In this document: in pieces, positions 24,958-36,030 of the stretch
Numbering within the stretch: the first letter of the stretch is position 1
Layout of the letters: each line of letters begins with the position of its first letter
DNA from: Acridotheres tristis
Taxonomy: Eukaryota > Chordata > Aves > Passeriformes > Sturnidae
DNA length: 64,000 bases
Direction of reading: 5' to 3'
Assembly: GCA_037013685.1 (NCBI GenBank)
Contig: CM072893.1
Location: 22,835,736 to 22,899,735 of the forward strand
Position numbers and translations under genes: made by a program
The notes under the pieces: model-generated
Told to the model about the DNA's origin: nothing
Databases searched by the model: none
Seen by the model: the letters and a program-made list of their open reading frames with translations, nothing else

Positions 24958-26089
24958 GTAACAGATCTCTTTATTCCCAGTTTTCAGTAGGGAGAAGTAA
25001 AAGAGTTGGATAGGCTGTGTGTCCACAAATCTTTCTGAGGCACCAATGTAGCAGTTCAGGGACTTGATTTATGTGGAGGCTGATCAGGTGCTTGTGCCTG
25101 CAGCCGGAGCTCAGGGAAGAGCATATGGTCTTTATTTCCTATACCAACAGAGTGATCCCCTCCTAAAGAGGCCGTAAAGGTGGCCCTCGGTTCCTCTTAG
25201 TGCCTCAGGTGGGACCTGTTTCTTCTTTCTTGATGATGGAACGCTGATTAGAAACAGTGATCTGGATCCTCTTGAGATTTTCTATGCTGAAAAGATGCCA
25301 ACGTGTATTCTCATTCTCTGATAGAAGAGATGCTGAGCAAAAAGGTCCCTGCTTGAGAGCTTCATGCAGTAGTTAAAACTCAGTTTTTTTTGAACATGTT
25401 GAACTGGCAAAGATGAAATGGAGTTCAGGGATGTGGTTTTCCAGCCTCTGTTGCCTGTAGCTCTGTGCTTCTAGTGAAGGCATAATGCTACAAATACAGC
25501 TTCAGCATGGGAGGCAAGGGCAATACATACACCAGTGTCTTCCAGGGTGTTTTTTGAAGTGCTCTTGTTCTTGAAATGAAAATCTGTGTAACTCTCACTG
25601 TTAAAATCTTACACCTACCAGCAGTGATCCTGTTCCCTGTCAAACTGGTCTACATGCAAGAGAGGTTCTTCCTCAGCATACCTCAAGGAAGAGGGGAGGT
25701 GCTGTTGCTGCTCATGTAATGTCTGCAAGTACTGAATTTTAGGCTTGTGCAAAACCAAAATACTGTCCACAACTGCTGTCCTTGTTAGATTTCCAAGCTT
25801 GTTTTGCAGGCAGCAGAAACTTAGCAGTACAGAGCTAATGGCTTTATCAGGAAAATGACTCTCCAGGCTTGCTATGATTTTGCTGTTGCCTTGTTCCTTT
25901 GCTCTGAATATTTGAGACAATTAGTGTTTTTGAAGAAGTGCCACTGCAAGATGTGAGGTAGAAGCCCTTTGCTGTCTTGTGTGCTGCAAGGGTCCCTTTT
26001 CTGGCGGACAGGCTGTGGCTCAGGCACCGTGGCTGGTTAGAGACCAGCGGCATTCTGCTTCCTACTCCTAAGTGATGACCTACTGCCGT

Positions 26090-26880
26090 GGCCTCTTGTC
26101 AGGACAGTGTTCCTCTCCCTGGTGTGCACGCTTGTGCACACTCTCTGTCACAATATTTACCCTCAGTCTCCCCACCTCCCCTTTCCTCCCTGCAGGGTGA
26201 TAAATTGGAGATGGTGGAACAGCTACCCCATGGATAAGTGGGCTTAAATCGTGAAGTCTCTATTTTTTTATGAGGCTGTGGACTGTACCAGCCTCTCCCA
26301 CTAGCCCACCCTACTGCACCCGCCCTTACCCCTCCATATTTTAGGGAGGGGGGGTGTGGAGAATTAGAGCCAATTAGCCACGTCATTAATTCTTCAATTT
26401 GACGGCTGATATAGCAGGGCCTGAAACACACTGCTGACCTCGTATAATGGGAACCCTGCTCCTTAACATATTGACGATGGGAGAAGTTAATTAAAATTCC
26501 ACAGAGAGAAGGTGTCGGCTAACCTATAAACCTGTCGCTTCTTAGAACAAATCGCAGCCATCCTAGAAGAGAGAGAGGATCAGAGCAGGAGGGCATGTGG
26601 TGGGGGTGGGCCAGGGCAAGGGGCAGGGGAGATGAATTTTTCACTAATAGGTTTTATTACTTGCTGTCTAATGAGGGCGAGTATCAAAAAGATAATATCT
26701 GGTTTCTAGGAAAATCTGCTTTGGGGAGCTCTGTGGTTTCTGTTTTATTTGCAAGAGCCCATATTTCACCCATATACATTCACTATGTGTTTTTGTGTCT
26801 AAAGCTTTTCCTCCCTCGCAGTCCCCATCCTTCTAGCCAGGGCTTGGATACATTTGTTCCCCAGTGAGGCTGAACCTGGC
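26090..26880. promoter_or_regulatory. Candidate conserved enhancer A (intron 5)
   Basis: Compared with its CpG-poor surroundings, this block retains many CpGs (for example around 26381, 26402, 26440, 26474 and 26515). It packs homeodomain sites: CAATTAG (26371-26377), CATTAAT (26384-26390), palindromic TTAATTAA (26487-26494) and TTTTATTAC (26652-26660), the last resembling posterior HOX/CDX sites. No transposon or coding frame explains it. I infer a developmental enhancer, plausibly for FGF8, because FBXW4 introns are known to host such elements. Confidence 0.55.
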
Positions 26881-28341
26881 CTATAACCTCCACTTCCTCC
26901 TAAACATTTAATGTGACCTTCTGATTCTCCCTTCTCAGCTGTTCTGATGTAAACTGAGATTTCCTCCAAAAGGACAGGTAGTTCTACTGGTGCAGAACTG
27001 CTGGAGAAACAGGCTCCAACCACCTAAGTATTTTGGCCCATTGCTACTAAGAAATGGCAGCTGTGTCTGCTATGAGAGCTCGGAGCAGCTGTGTGCAGTG
27101 GGGTAGGACTGAGGAAGGCTCCTCCAACTCTAGCCATCAAAATTGCTTTGGAGAGTCTATCGTTTCCTGAAGTCTGCAAGGACTAAGACTCTCTAGAGTA
27201 GTCAGGGTGGTATTCTTACTGAACTTCAGCTGTTAATTGGCTGAAAGTTTTCATCTTTTCAGTGATATCTTCCTCTGTGTGAGGCTTCTTACGAAGTATC
27301 CCATATGCTTCTGATCCACAGCTGGGTTTTCTGCTGTAGTCCTGCACTGCTGGACTGCTACTCTAGAGGACAGTGCCTGTACACTCAAGCTAAATCTTAG
27401 AGACTTGTGCTCTTAGAGTACAGCTCCTCTGGCTTCAGGCATTTTTTCTTACGTATTCTGCTTTGATTTGTCTATAATTCCTTGTGTCTCTGTGTCACTA
27501 CAGAGATCTTCCTGTAGATATGTGGAGCTGGGGGAGGAGGCTTCCTTGTTCTTTGTGTAGTGGTGCTTTTCTGGATGTTTTTAGGGTCTGCAAACAGAAT
27601 GATTCCTGTAAGGAAGGTAAAGTAGAAGAAAAGGTATTAAAAGGCTACCAAGAATATTTGATCATCTCTTCACACTGTGCAGGGGAAAACTGTGCTTATT
27701 CCTTTACATAGCTTTTTCAGCCATGGAAGTGTCTTGACATCCATATGTGCTGTTGGGCATCCCTAACAGTGTCCTGCAGGGTAATGGGGATGAGAGGGCA
27801 TTGTGTTCATTCTGGGTTTTCAGCAAGTCTTCAAAGTTATGCTGTGCTTTGGATAGCATGTCACACATTGCATGTCACATTAGTGACTAGAGAAGACTCT
27901 GAGTGTGTTCTTAAAGTAGGATTCTTAAAATAAGGGTACCTCAGCTTCCTTCAGCCACTGGTTTAATTGATCTTCAAAGCTGTCCTCCTTGGGTTAGTAA
28001 AACGCTGTACTTATTCTGCTGCATACCCTAAACTACATTTCTTAGCTGCTCATAATCCTCATCCCTCTGCCCCGAGTTCATTTGGCTTTTGAACTCTGCT
28101 TCATGCAGATGTTAAACTTCCATTTACTGGTGCTTACTGCAGTGACTTATGTGTGCTCAGGGACCAGGCCAAGCCTAAGTGCAGTGGACCAATTCAAATG
28201 TGCGAAGGCAAACTCGGGAGTTTCTGGTAGAGCACTGGCACCTTCATGCTTTGTTGTTCCCTGAAGTGGCAGTAGCTAGGGAAGAGAAAGGGAGCAGTGT
28301 ACAATGTAAACTGGAGGGGAAAGAAAAAAGTGGACCTTCAT

Positions 28342-28392
28342 GTTATTAATTATTAATTATCAATTATCAATTGTTAATTATTAATTACTAAT
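28342..28392. repeat. TTAATTA-type AT tandem array
   Basis: About 50 bases made of imperfect copies of the heptamer TTAATTA/TCAATTA (tattaattattaattatcaa and so on). Each unit contains a homeodomain core and the array is nearly self-complementary. It may be a simple minisatellite or a homotypic homeodomain cluster. Confidence 0.8.
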
Positions 28393-30963
28393 ATTTGATC
28401 CAGATTTTTTTTGGTGTTGAATTTTAAAAAGTACTCAGATCTAGGCTGACTTCTCCTTCCAGGTCTGGCCACTGGCATTTGCTACTTTAATTGTAAAATA
28501 TTTTAATGAGATGCTGTACTCGAAGTGTGTCAGATTTTAAAGCAAAGAGAAGATGGAGGCACACAAATGGTTTCCGATGTGCAGCTGTAGATGAACAGCA
28601 GGATGCCAGGTTTCAGGTGTAGATAGAGAGCTAGGAAACCCTTGGTACATTTTGGGGCAATCATAAAGTGCCCTACTGTGACAGAAACATGCTTTGGGTG
28701 TAGAAGCCCAAGAGACAGTCTCTCCCTTTCTGACTGTGTCATTAGTCTGCTGCAATAGATGACCACTCCTCATGTATATTGCCTTGGTGAGGTGCAGGTT
28801 AAGTCCAGAGAGAAGGAAAGTTTGTACTGAAGACTATCTGTCTGCATTGGATGCTTATTTAAAGGAAAATGAGTACTTACATGAGCAGCTGAATTTAAAA
28901 AGCTGGGCTGGCTCTCCTGTTTATGCAGTGTTGTAGTTGAGACCCAACTCCTCTATTTGAACATGCTCATTTTAACCTAATTGCCTCTCCCATGGATTAT
29001 TATGAAGAAGCAATATCTGAGGAGATCTCTGCTTCTATGGACAACTTCAGGCGAACTGTAAAATGTACCCCAAACTCGTTGGGGAAAGGAAGGAAGAGAA
29101 AGGTTACTGACAGGCAACTTTACTGAATGGGCCTCTCTTACATTGGGAGTGATCAAAATGATTAATTTTGAGGGCTTTCTTTTAATGATTATCTAGAAAC
29201 TTCTTGTGAAAGTAAAACAATCTGGTCTTGTGGATTGCCTTAGAGCAAAACAACCAACTTGAACCAGAGCAACTTTGCAGTGGTTTTAACTGTGCAGTTG
29301 AAGCCCTAATGTGTAGAAGTTAAAATGCTGGATAATGTTCCCCTGCCCTCATTTCTTACTCTGATTTTATCAGCAGATTTCCCCTACTGCATATCAAGAT
29401 GAGCTGTTGGCCATAGTGTGCTCTGCTTTGACCTAGCTTTGTGCAGTTAACCTCTCTGAGTCTGCTAGGACTTGGGAGAAGTAACTGAGTTTTGTTTGGG
29501 TTTGTGCATTGCCAGCAAAACAGCCGGCAGCAATAGCTCTGCTGTCCTTGGGGATCTTTGTAGAGCCTGGTTGGTTTGAATAATTGAGAGGGGACTCTGA
29601 CCTGCAGCTGTTTCTTAAGCAGGGCAGGAAGAACCTGCTTAACTGTGAGATCCCAGAGTGGACGTGCAGAGTTAGTGGTGGCATTAACTGCCATCTTTTA
29701 CTGACCCCAGAGGGTGATCTGGATGTGGCTTTCTAGGTATATGCAATAGTCATAACTGACTTGGTGCTCTTTCACCCTAAAGCTGAAGAGCAGGAAATGA
29801 GTATCAGTTTCTCCCCTCTGGAGCTAAAATGACACCTGTGTCTTATCCATTTGCCCTGACTGTTCCCTTGATGTCGGGAGGAAGACTTTGTTTTACCTTC
29901 TTTAATTGTGTGATAATGACTCTATTTGGTCTTCTACATGAGGGTGAACACATGAACATGCATGTCCATTTTCCCTCTCCTCTAGAAACAAACACATAGG
30001 CAAACATTTCTATAGATCAAGAAACTGCAGCTTACCTTTCTTCACTTCAGTTTCTTTCTTTTGTCCTCTAAAGCTCACGTGATTGATTACTTCCTCCCTT
30101 TTTGTCACTTTTGGCCAATACTCTAATGTATATATTTTCTATGACTGTGTGAATTGGCTCACTAGTGGTTGCAGGCAGGTGAGCAGGTTTTGGGAGGCAG
30201 TAGCTGACTGAGTTGGAATGCAGACATCTGTTTCTAATCGTGTTGAGCTGTGTTGCATATTTAATTTTTTTTCCTCCCCGTGCAGTTTTTTATCATTTTT
30301 CCCCTTGCTTGAGGGGAAAGTCTGTCTCAGAAAGCTTGGAGGAAGCATCTTTCTTGTGCTGCGTGGTTTGCACAGGAGAATCTACGACTGTTTAATCGAT
30401 GTGACAGAAGAAACTTAGTTGAGGGGGCTGGCAACATTATGGTTTGCGGTTTCCATTTCAAGTTTGTGATTGTTTTCTCTTTGCTTTTTAAGTTCGCAGG
30501 GGGAGAAGGTAACTTCACCAGACCTTGGCTGCTGTTTACCTTTGCTCAGTTGTGCAGTGTGCCTTTGTTTTTACACCTTTGATCAGTGTCCTGCCAACAG
30601 ATAATTTAGCAATTGCATCCTAGGGTGGAAGTGTGGAGTTAATGTAAAAATTAGGGTTTTTTTCCTTTCCTTACTTCTGTGGCTGATGGAGCAGAGAAGA
30701 GGAGAGGGGAGGTGAAGGGGGCCATAAATTCTAGACCTGGTGATTCTGTTCCTTGTAGAGAAATGAAAGCCTCTGATGTCTCTTCAGCACTTTCATTAAC
30801 ATTTAAATTAAGGGTTTGTTTTTCAGGCGGCTTCAGTCGAAGCCCTTTCATAGTCTGACACATGGAGGCCGTTCTCTCTCTCCTTTTCTCTCTCTCTTTT
30901 TCCAGCTTGCATATCAGTGTACAATAATAATCACTGTTTTATTTTTTTTTTCTGATCTCTCAG

Positions 30964-31025
30964 GAGGGCAGCGACCTGACAAGCTGTACCAGAGGTTCAA
31001 AGAGAAACAGAAATGGAGTGCAAAG
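30964..31025 (+). other. FBXW4: Cryptic or poison exon candidate in intron 5
   Basis: A long T-rich tract followed by CTCTCAG and then a 62-base open segment ending AAG|GTAGAT has the look of an exon. Its own open frame reads GQRPDKLYQRFKEKQKWSAK. Spliced after FBXW4 exon 5 (phase 2), it would read AGG AGG GCA GCG ACC and then TGA, truncating the protein. It could be an unused cryptic exon, a decay-inducing exon or an exon of an unrelated noncoding transcript. I do not recognise the peptide. Confidence 0.2.
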
Positions 31026-33129
31026 GTAGATGAGCAGGAGGATGGCAGGTTTCACTCCTACAATTAGAGTGGTGTCTGTTCCCTCCCCGCCTTTCAAATG
31101 ACTGCTTTTTGGGGCGGGAAGGGACACAGAGGGATGGACCTTTCTTGCACTGTGAGAGCTCCAGGTGCAGATGCCTCTAACCAGGCTCAGCTTCCACTCT
31201 TACTCCTTCCAGATGAGGCCCGGACCTGTCACTCAGAGGATGCAAGCTCGTGCTCTGAGGTGGGAAGTGAAGCTGTAGTGTCCTAAGATAGCAGCCTGGG
31301 CCTTCTAAAGGAGTGTTGATTCACTCTGAGGACAGCAGGAGACCGGTCCTCAGCCTGCCATTGGCATTTGAAAGGAGGGTGATAGTGGAGGATATTGCCC
31401 TGAAGTAAAGGCAATATCTGTCTTTTGTGCTGCAGGGCTTAAGTAATGTCTGCTCTGAGCATTGCAGTTTACGGTGTCTGAAGTGTCAGTTTGGATCTTG
31501 GCTTACAACGACCTAAACCAGACTATGCCTTGCCATAGCTAAGCAGTTTTTGGTATAAGACAGTTCATTCAACATCAAGAAGAAAAAGCTGTTTTCCACC
31601 TGTTTCAACAGTTGTGTAAAAGCCTAGGAACAAAGGGACAGTTTTAGGAATGTCAATGACTTGCAATGGAGAAGCAATGTAGTAGGATTTGTGTAAAGAC
31701 ATGCGTCTTTGTCTCAGAGCTCTTTTGGAATCTTCCACTTCTCATCTCTTACCCAGCTGGTCACCACTGGTAGGCTGTTACCTTCTGCAGGCTTTCTGAC
31801 AGGAACTGGGGGGCTCCAGTAGCACTGCATTGGTATTTTTTACCTAAAAGACAGAGGAAAATGAGCCAACACATGAGCAATGTTTAGCATTGAGAAACTT
31901 GCAGCTTGGTTGCTGTGACTGTTCCACTTTCTACGACTTCACTATACTACCACCCCAAATTTGTTTTCCTTTCACTAAGACATTCATCCAGGTGGGCTTT
32001 GAAAAATGCCAGTGGGATGAGAGCATCAAGCTGGCATGGGATCAGGAAAGGTATTCCCTGTATGACAATAGATAATGGTACATAAAGAAGAGTGCAAAAA
32101 ATTTCTGTTTCTTCAAGACTGATCATAAGTTTGACAGTGGTGGCCATGACTTAACACCATGTGGCTCTTCTGGAGGACCTAATTCAAAGTCATGCACTTG
32201 CAGAAGCATCCTGTATATGCTGAATGATGTTCCTGTTACAGAGTTTGGATATTTTTCTTTCCTTTTTGTGTGAACTATCACAGACTGTAGTCTGTCATTT
32301 CATGTGTCACTTGTCAGGTTGAAGTATTTTGTCTGACTGTTCATCTGAGTCTGACATCTGAGTGAAGCAGAACAACCTTTCAGAGGCAGTTGATCTTGTC
32401 CATATTTCGAGTGCTCTGGAGCTGTCTGGAGAGATGCGCTTCTCTGATCCCATCTGACCCATGCTCTAATTGTTTTGTGTCCATCACATTGTTCTGGCAG
32501 TGCACATGGCTCCTACCTCCTCTCTGTGAGATACTTCTGTGTAGTTCTAAAAACTGCCACTATCAACATCATCTTGCTTCTTCATCCTGTATCATGCAAA
32601 AGGGGAGTCAGAATGTCTGTTCTGCACTAATGGCATCTATCCACTCTTCCAGGTGCTTCAGCTTTTGGAGACTCAGACATTCATTCACATCCACTGAGTT
32701 TTTCTTCTTCATGGCTCACTTTTGGAAGGTGCTGACCATGTTTCGTGAAACCCACAGCCTGTGCAAACCAAAGATATCAGCAATAAGAAAGAGGATGCTT
32801 AGTATTTGTCACACAGTGTCCTCAATTGTGGCTTCTGAGCCATCTCCAGTGTTGCTCAGTCTGTAACTTTTCAGTGAGAAATGCTTTTACTTTAAGCTCT
32901 CCTGAGGCTGCATGCCAGCACAGAGCTCTGCTTGGCTGCCCTAGTGGTAGTTAGAGCAAGTGTGCTGCAGCACTAGCTGGGGTAACTCCTACTAATTCTC
33001 TGTGGAAGCTCCACTGTATTTATGGGTGGAGAGGACAGGGGGATGCTTGCTCTCCCACCTTCTCCTATGTTGTCTCAAAAGTCTTTGGTGCATCTTTGAT
33101 TAGGTGTAGGTCAAAAGAATTTCCACATC

Positions 33130-34420
33130 GTGACCTTAATAACTGGGGTTGATTGGCAGGCAGTCTGCGGAGAGGGAGCAGCCTGTCCCTTTCATCTCCC
33201 TTGGTGCCGTGCTGGGACAATGGGCCAGCATATTTTCCTTGTTGTTACTCATTTGAAAAGGGTCTGGTATCTCTACTAGGTACCTGTGACATGGGGGTCT
33301 TGATTGGGGTCTCATAAAGGGCCCTGTCACTGTGTCCAAAGGCCAGGAATACAAAGGCGGTCAGTGGGTGGGGGTCTCAGCTGACCACTGAAGAAGGGAG
33401 GGGAGGGTCCTGGAAGCAGTGGAGGGAGAAGCAACCCCTGATGGGAGACCTTAAAGGGGGGAGGGGGGGAGGAGGCGGCCCATTTTTGTCCCAAACTCAT
33501 CAAGCACATCTGCAGAATTGTCCCAGCCGCTGCCTCCCAGTTTCAAAAGAAAATGATCGTTTGATAAACCGTCCTGATTCACCACTTTCTCACAAGGGAG
33601 GGAGACCCACCTTTGACCTCTATGATTTCACATTGGGCCCAACTCCCCCCCATCCAATTGCTGGAGAAACTTTGAAATGCATCCCTTGTGCTCCCTTTCC
33701 TTCTCCCTCTTTCCCTTTACTCTCTCTTCCCCCTGCATTTTTTTTCAGTCCCCCTCCTCCTCTTCCCACCACCCCCACCTTCCCCACTCTCCTGCTTTGT
33801 AAAAAAGCAGGCGTACTGCTTTGGAGTTTAGGCAAGTAATTAGTAAAATCTTTTCTGCAGCACAATAAAACCACAGCCCTTGGCCTGCATATTCCCACAA
33901 TTTACATACTCGCGGGCATTCGAGAAAACAAGTGGTATTCCCAGTGCATCGTTGCCTATGAAAATCGTTTGGAAGGCAGGGAGGGGAGGGTGCTGAGACC
34001 CACTCGCTCCTGCGAGCTATAGGAATGTGCATGAATATATTAAAATGTTTTCACACAATGCTTGTATTTTCCAACGGGAAGAGGCATCTTCTGGATGAAA
34101 GGCGGCTGGCCCAGACACAGGCCTCTTCCAAACGCTCTTTCCCACTCAGGGTTTGTTTGCATGGACCAGATATAGAGGGGGCCTGGAAGGGGAGGAAGGG
34201 GCAAGGCTGCTATCTATGAAGAGTAAATCTTTGTGTGCCTCTTACCCACTTCCCATTTGTGGTCCCAGAAAGTCAAATTATGAGGGAATTGTGTCTGCAG
34301 AGGGAGGCAGGAAGGGAGATCATGAGGACTTTCTGCAAAAGCTTTTGGAGGCATTGCAAATGTAGAGAGGAAATAGCTTGTAATGGAGCATATAGTGCTG
34401 TGACCAATGGGATTCAGTGG
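33130..34420. promoter_or_regulatory. Candidate conserved enhancer B (intron 5)
   Basis: A long block without transposons, rich in CpG for an intron and dense in motifs: SOX-type ACAATGG (33217-33223), TCF/SOX ACAAAGG (33351-33357), TCF CCTTTGA (33610-33616), TAATTAG (33837-33843), AATAAA joined to RUNX-type AACCACA (33864-33875), TEAD GGAATG (34022-34027), and forkhead/octamer GTTTGTTTGCATGG (34151-34164). The stretch 33800-34170 looks the most constrained. Several open frames cross it, but none has family similarity. Enhancer function is inferred. Confidence 0.55.
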
Positions 34421-35719
34421 CTGCAGCAGGAAATGACTGAGAGGGAGCTGACTATCTTGAGCAGTATTAGCAAAGTGCCTATTAATAACAGAAAACACTC
34501 TTGCAGCACTTTTCCAGCTTTGTCTTACTGTCAAGAACACGCTACTCAATGCTCAGTCTGGGCAGCGTGTCCAGCTGTTCCTCTACTTTTTCCAAGAGGG
34601 TGATTGTTCCAGGCTATGCCATCAGTGGGAACCCAGCAGTTTCCACTCCTTTTCAATCAGGGCCCACTTAGCTGCCTTTCCTCCAAAGAGGTTCATTGGG
34701 CACTTTCAACTTATAGGACGTTCACAACAGGTGTGTGGTGAAACTTGTATCTAGAGAGTGTAGATCTATGATTTCCTTTCTAACACACAAGAACTGATGG
34801 AGAAAATTGAAGTGAAGGGAGGGAGAGGCTGAACACAAGTAGTGAAGGGTTGGCTTAGGAGCAGGGTTTGTATGTAGGTAAGACTGTGGGTTTAACTCCA
34901 GGGATACTGTTTTATGTGAGAATACTGAGGCAGGCTGCGGAGGCTTTGCTTGGAGGTAGGATGGTGGCTGCATTTTTTTATTATTTTTTGTTCAGTAATA
35001 TTCTTTCAGTGACTAAAAAAGCCCTTTGAAATTTCTTTGGGAAGTGGTGTGGCACCAGAAAGGTCATCTGGATGCCTTTTCCCTGTGTGGTGTATGCAGA
35101 GCTCTTCTGAGTGGATAACCTGTCCAGATGGGTTCTGCCCTGAGGATTTACATGTCTGTCCAACCACAACTATGCCAGCACAAATTTATGGATGCCATGA
35201 AGAGCTATTCCAAGGTCCATGCTACCCAGCTGAAGTCTCTGCTCTCCTGAAGGAATTTTCAGAACACAGGCTCCCAGAACAAGGCATAAGTAATTTAGAG
35301 AGGAGTGGGAAAGCTTTCTTGAGAATTTTTCCTCAGCTGAGCCAACTCTTCCTGTCCTTTCTGACCAGACTCTCCCTGTGACAGATGAGAGAAAATGTAT
35401 TCCCCAAGATCTACACGGAGCTAAACAATTTAGCATTTCAAAACTTTTTGCAAAAGAGTATTCTTGTATGGCAGCTGTTCCTAAAATGCATCTGCAGAAG
35501 TAGCAAAGCTCTGTAATGCTCTTGCTCCTGGCTGGCCTGCACTGGTTATACTGGTGTTGGTCATGGTGCAAAGGTCTCTAACCTTTTGTTGGAAACAACC
35601 AGCAACCCAACTTGCAAGAAGGCTTACTTCTTATTTTTAATTATTGTCTTCCCAATTCCCTGCTCCTCCCCTTCATCTTTCTGCATTTCTTAAAGAGGCA
35701 GTGGAGGGAAAAAAGCTTT

Positions 35720-36030
35720 GGTTTTTGTTTGGGAAGGGGGTTAGGAAGGGCGACTTGGCCCCTGCAACCTCTCATAGGGGTGTCTTGTCAGGGCGCGGCA
35801 TGGAGGGCACAAACAGATCATAACCTTTAAATGAAAATGTGATGGAGGGGAGAGATGAAAGCAGTGAAACAAATTAGATACATCTAGAGGGGGTGCTCAA
35901 CTGGAGAAAATTAGCATTTCTTCCTAATTGGAGTGCAGGGCATTCCATTACAGGGTTTCATTACAAGGAGGGAAGCACTGGGCCTCTTTGGGGGATTCCC
36001 CCCTGCCCTCCGTTTTTCTAGAAGTAAAAA
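35720..36030. promoter_or_regulatory. Candidate conserved enhancer C (intron 5)
   Basis: A compact block containing AAATTAGCATTT, CTAATTGG (35924-35931), a TEAD-like CATTCC (35941-35946) followed by CCATTACA, and TTCATTACAAGG within about 70 bases. There is an isolated GGGCGCGGC CpG cluster near 35790 in otherwise CpG-poor intron. CTAATTGG occurs again in candidate E. No transposon is seen. Function is inferred. Confidence 0.45.

Noticed and set aside
31190..31286. Second exon-like segment 'DEARTCHSEDASSCSEVGSE' after TTCCAG
   Set aside because: An acceptor-like border is visible, but its phase does not match the upstream cryptic exon candidate in that frame, and the peptide is unfamiliar.
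32390..32866. 158-codon plus-strand frame in intron 5
   Set aside because: It opens with TTG, is rich in Ser/Cys/Phe/Leu, shows no domain, and lacks promoter or splice context. Chance frame, or the antisense of an unrecognised old repeat.
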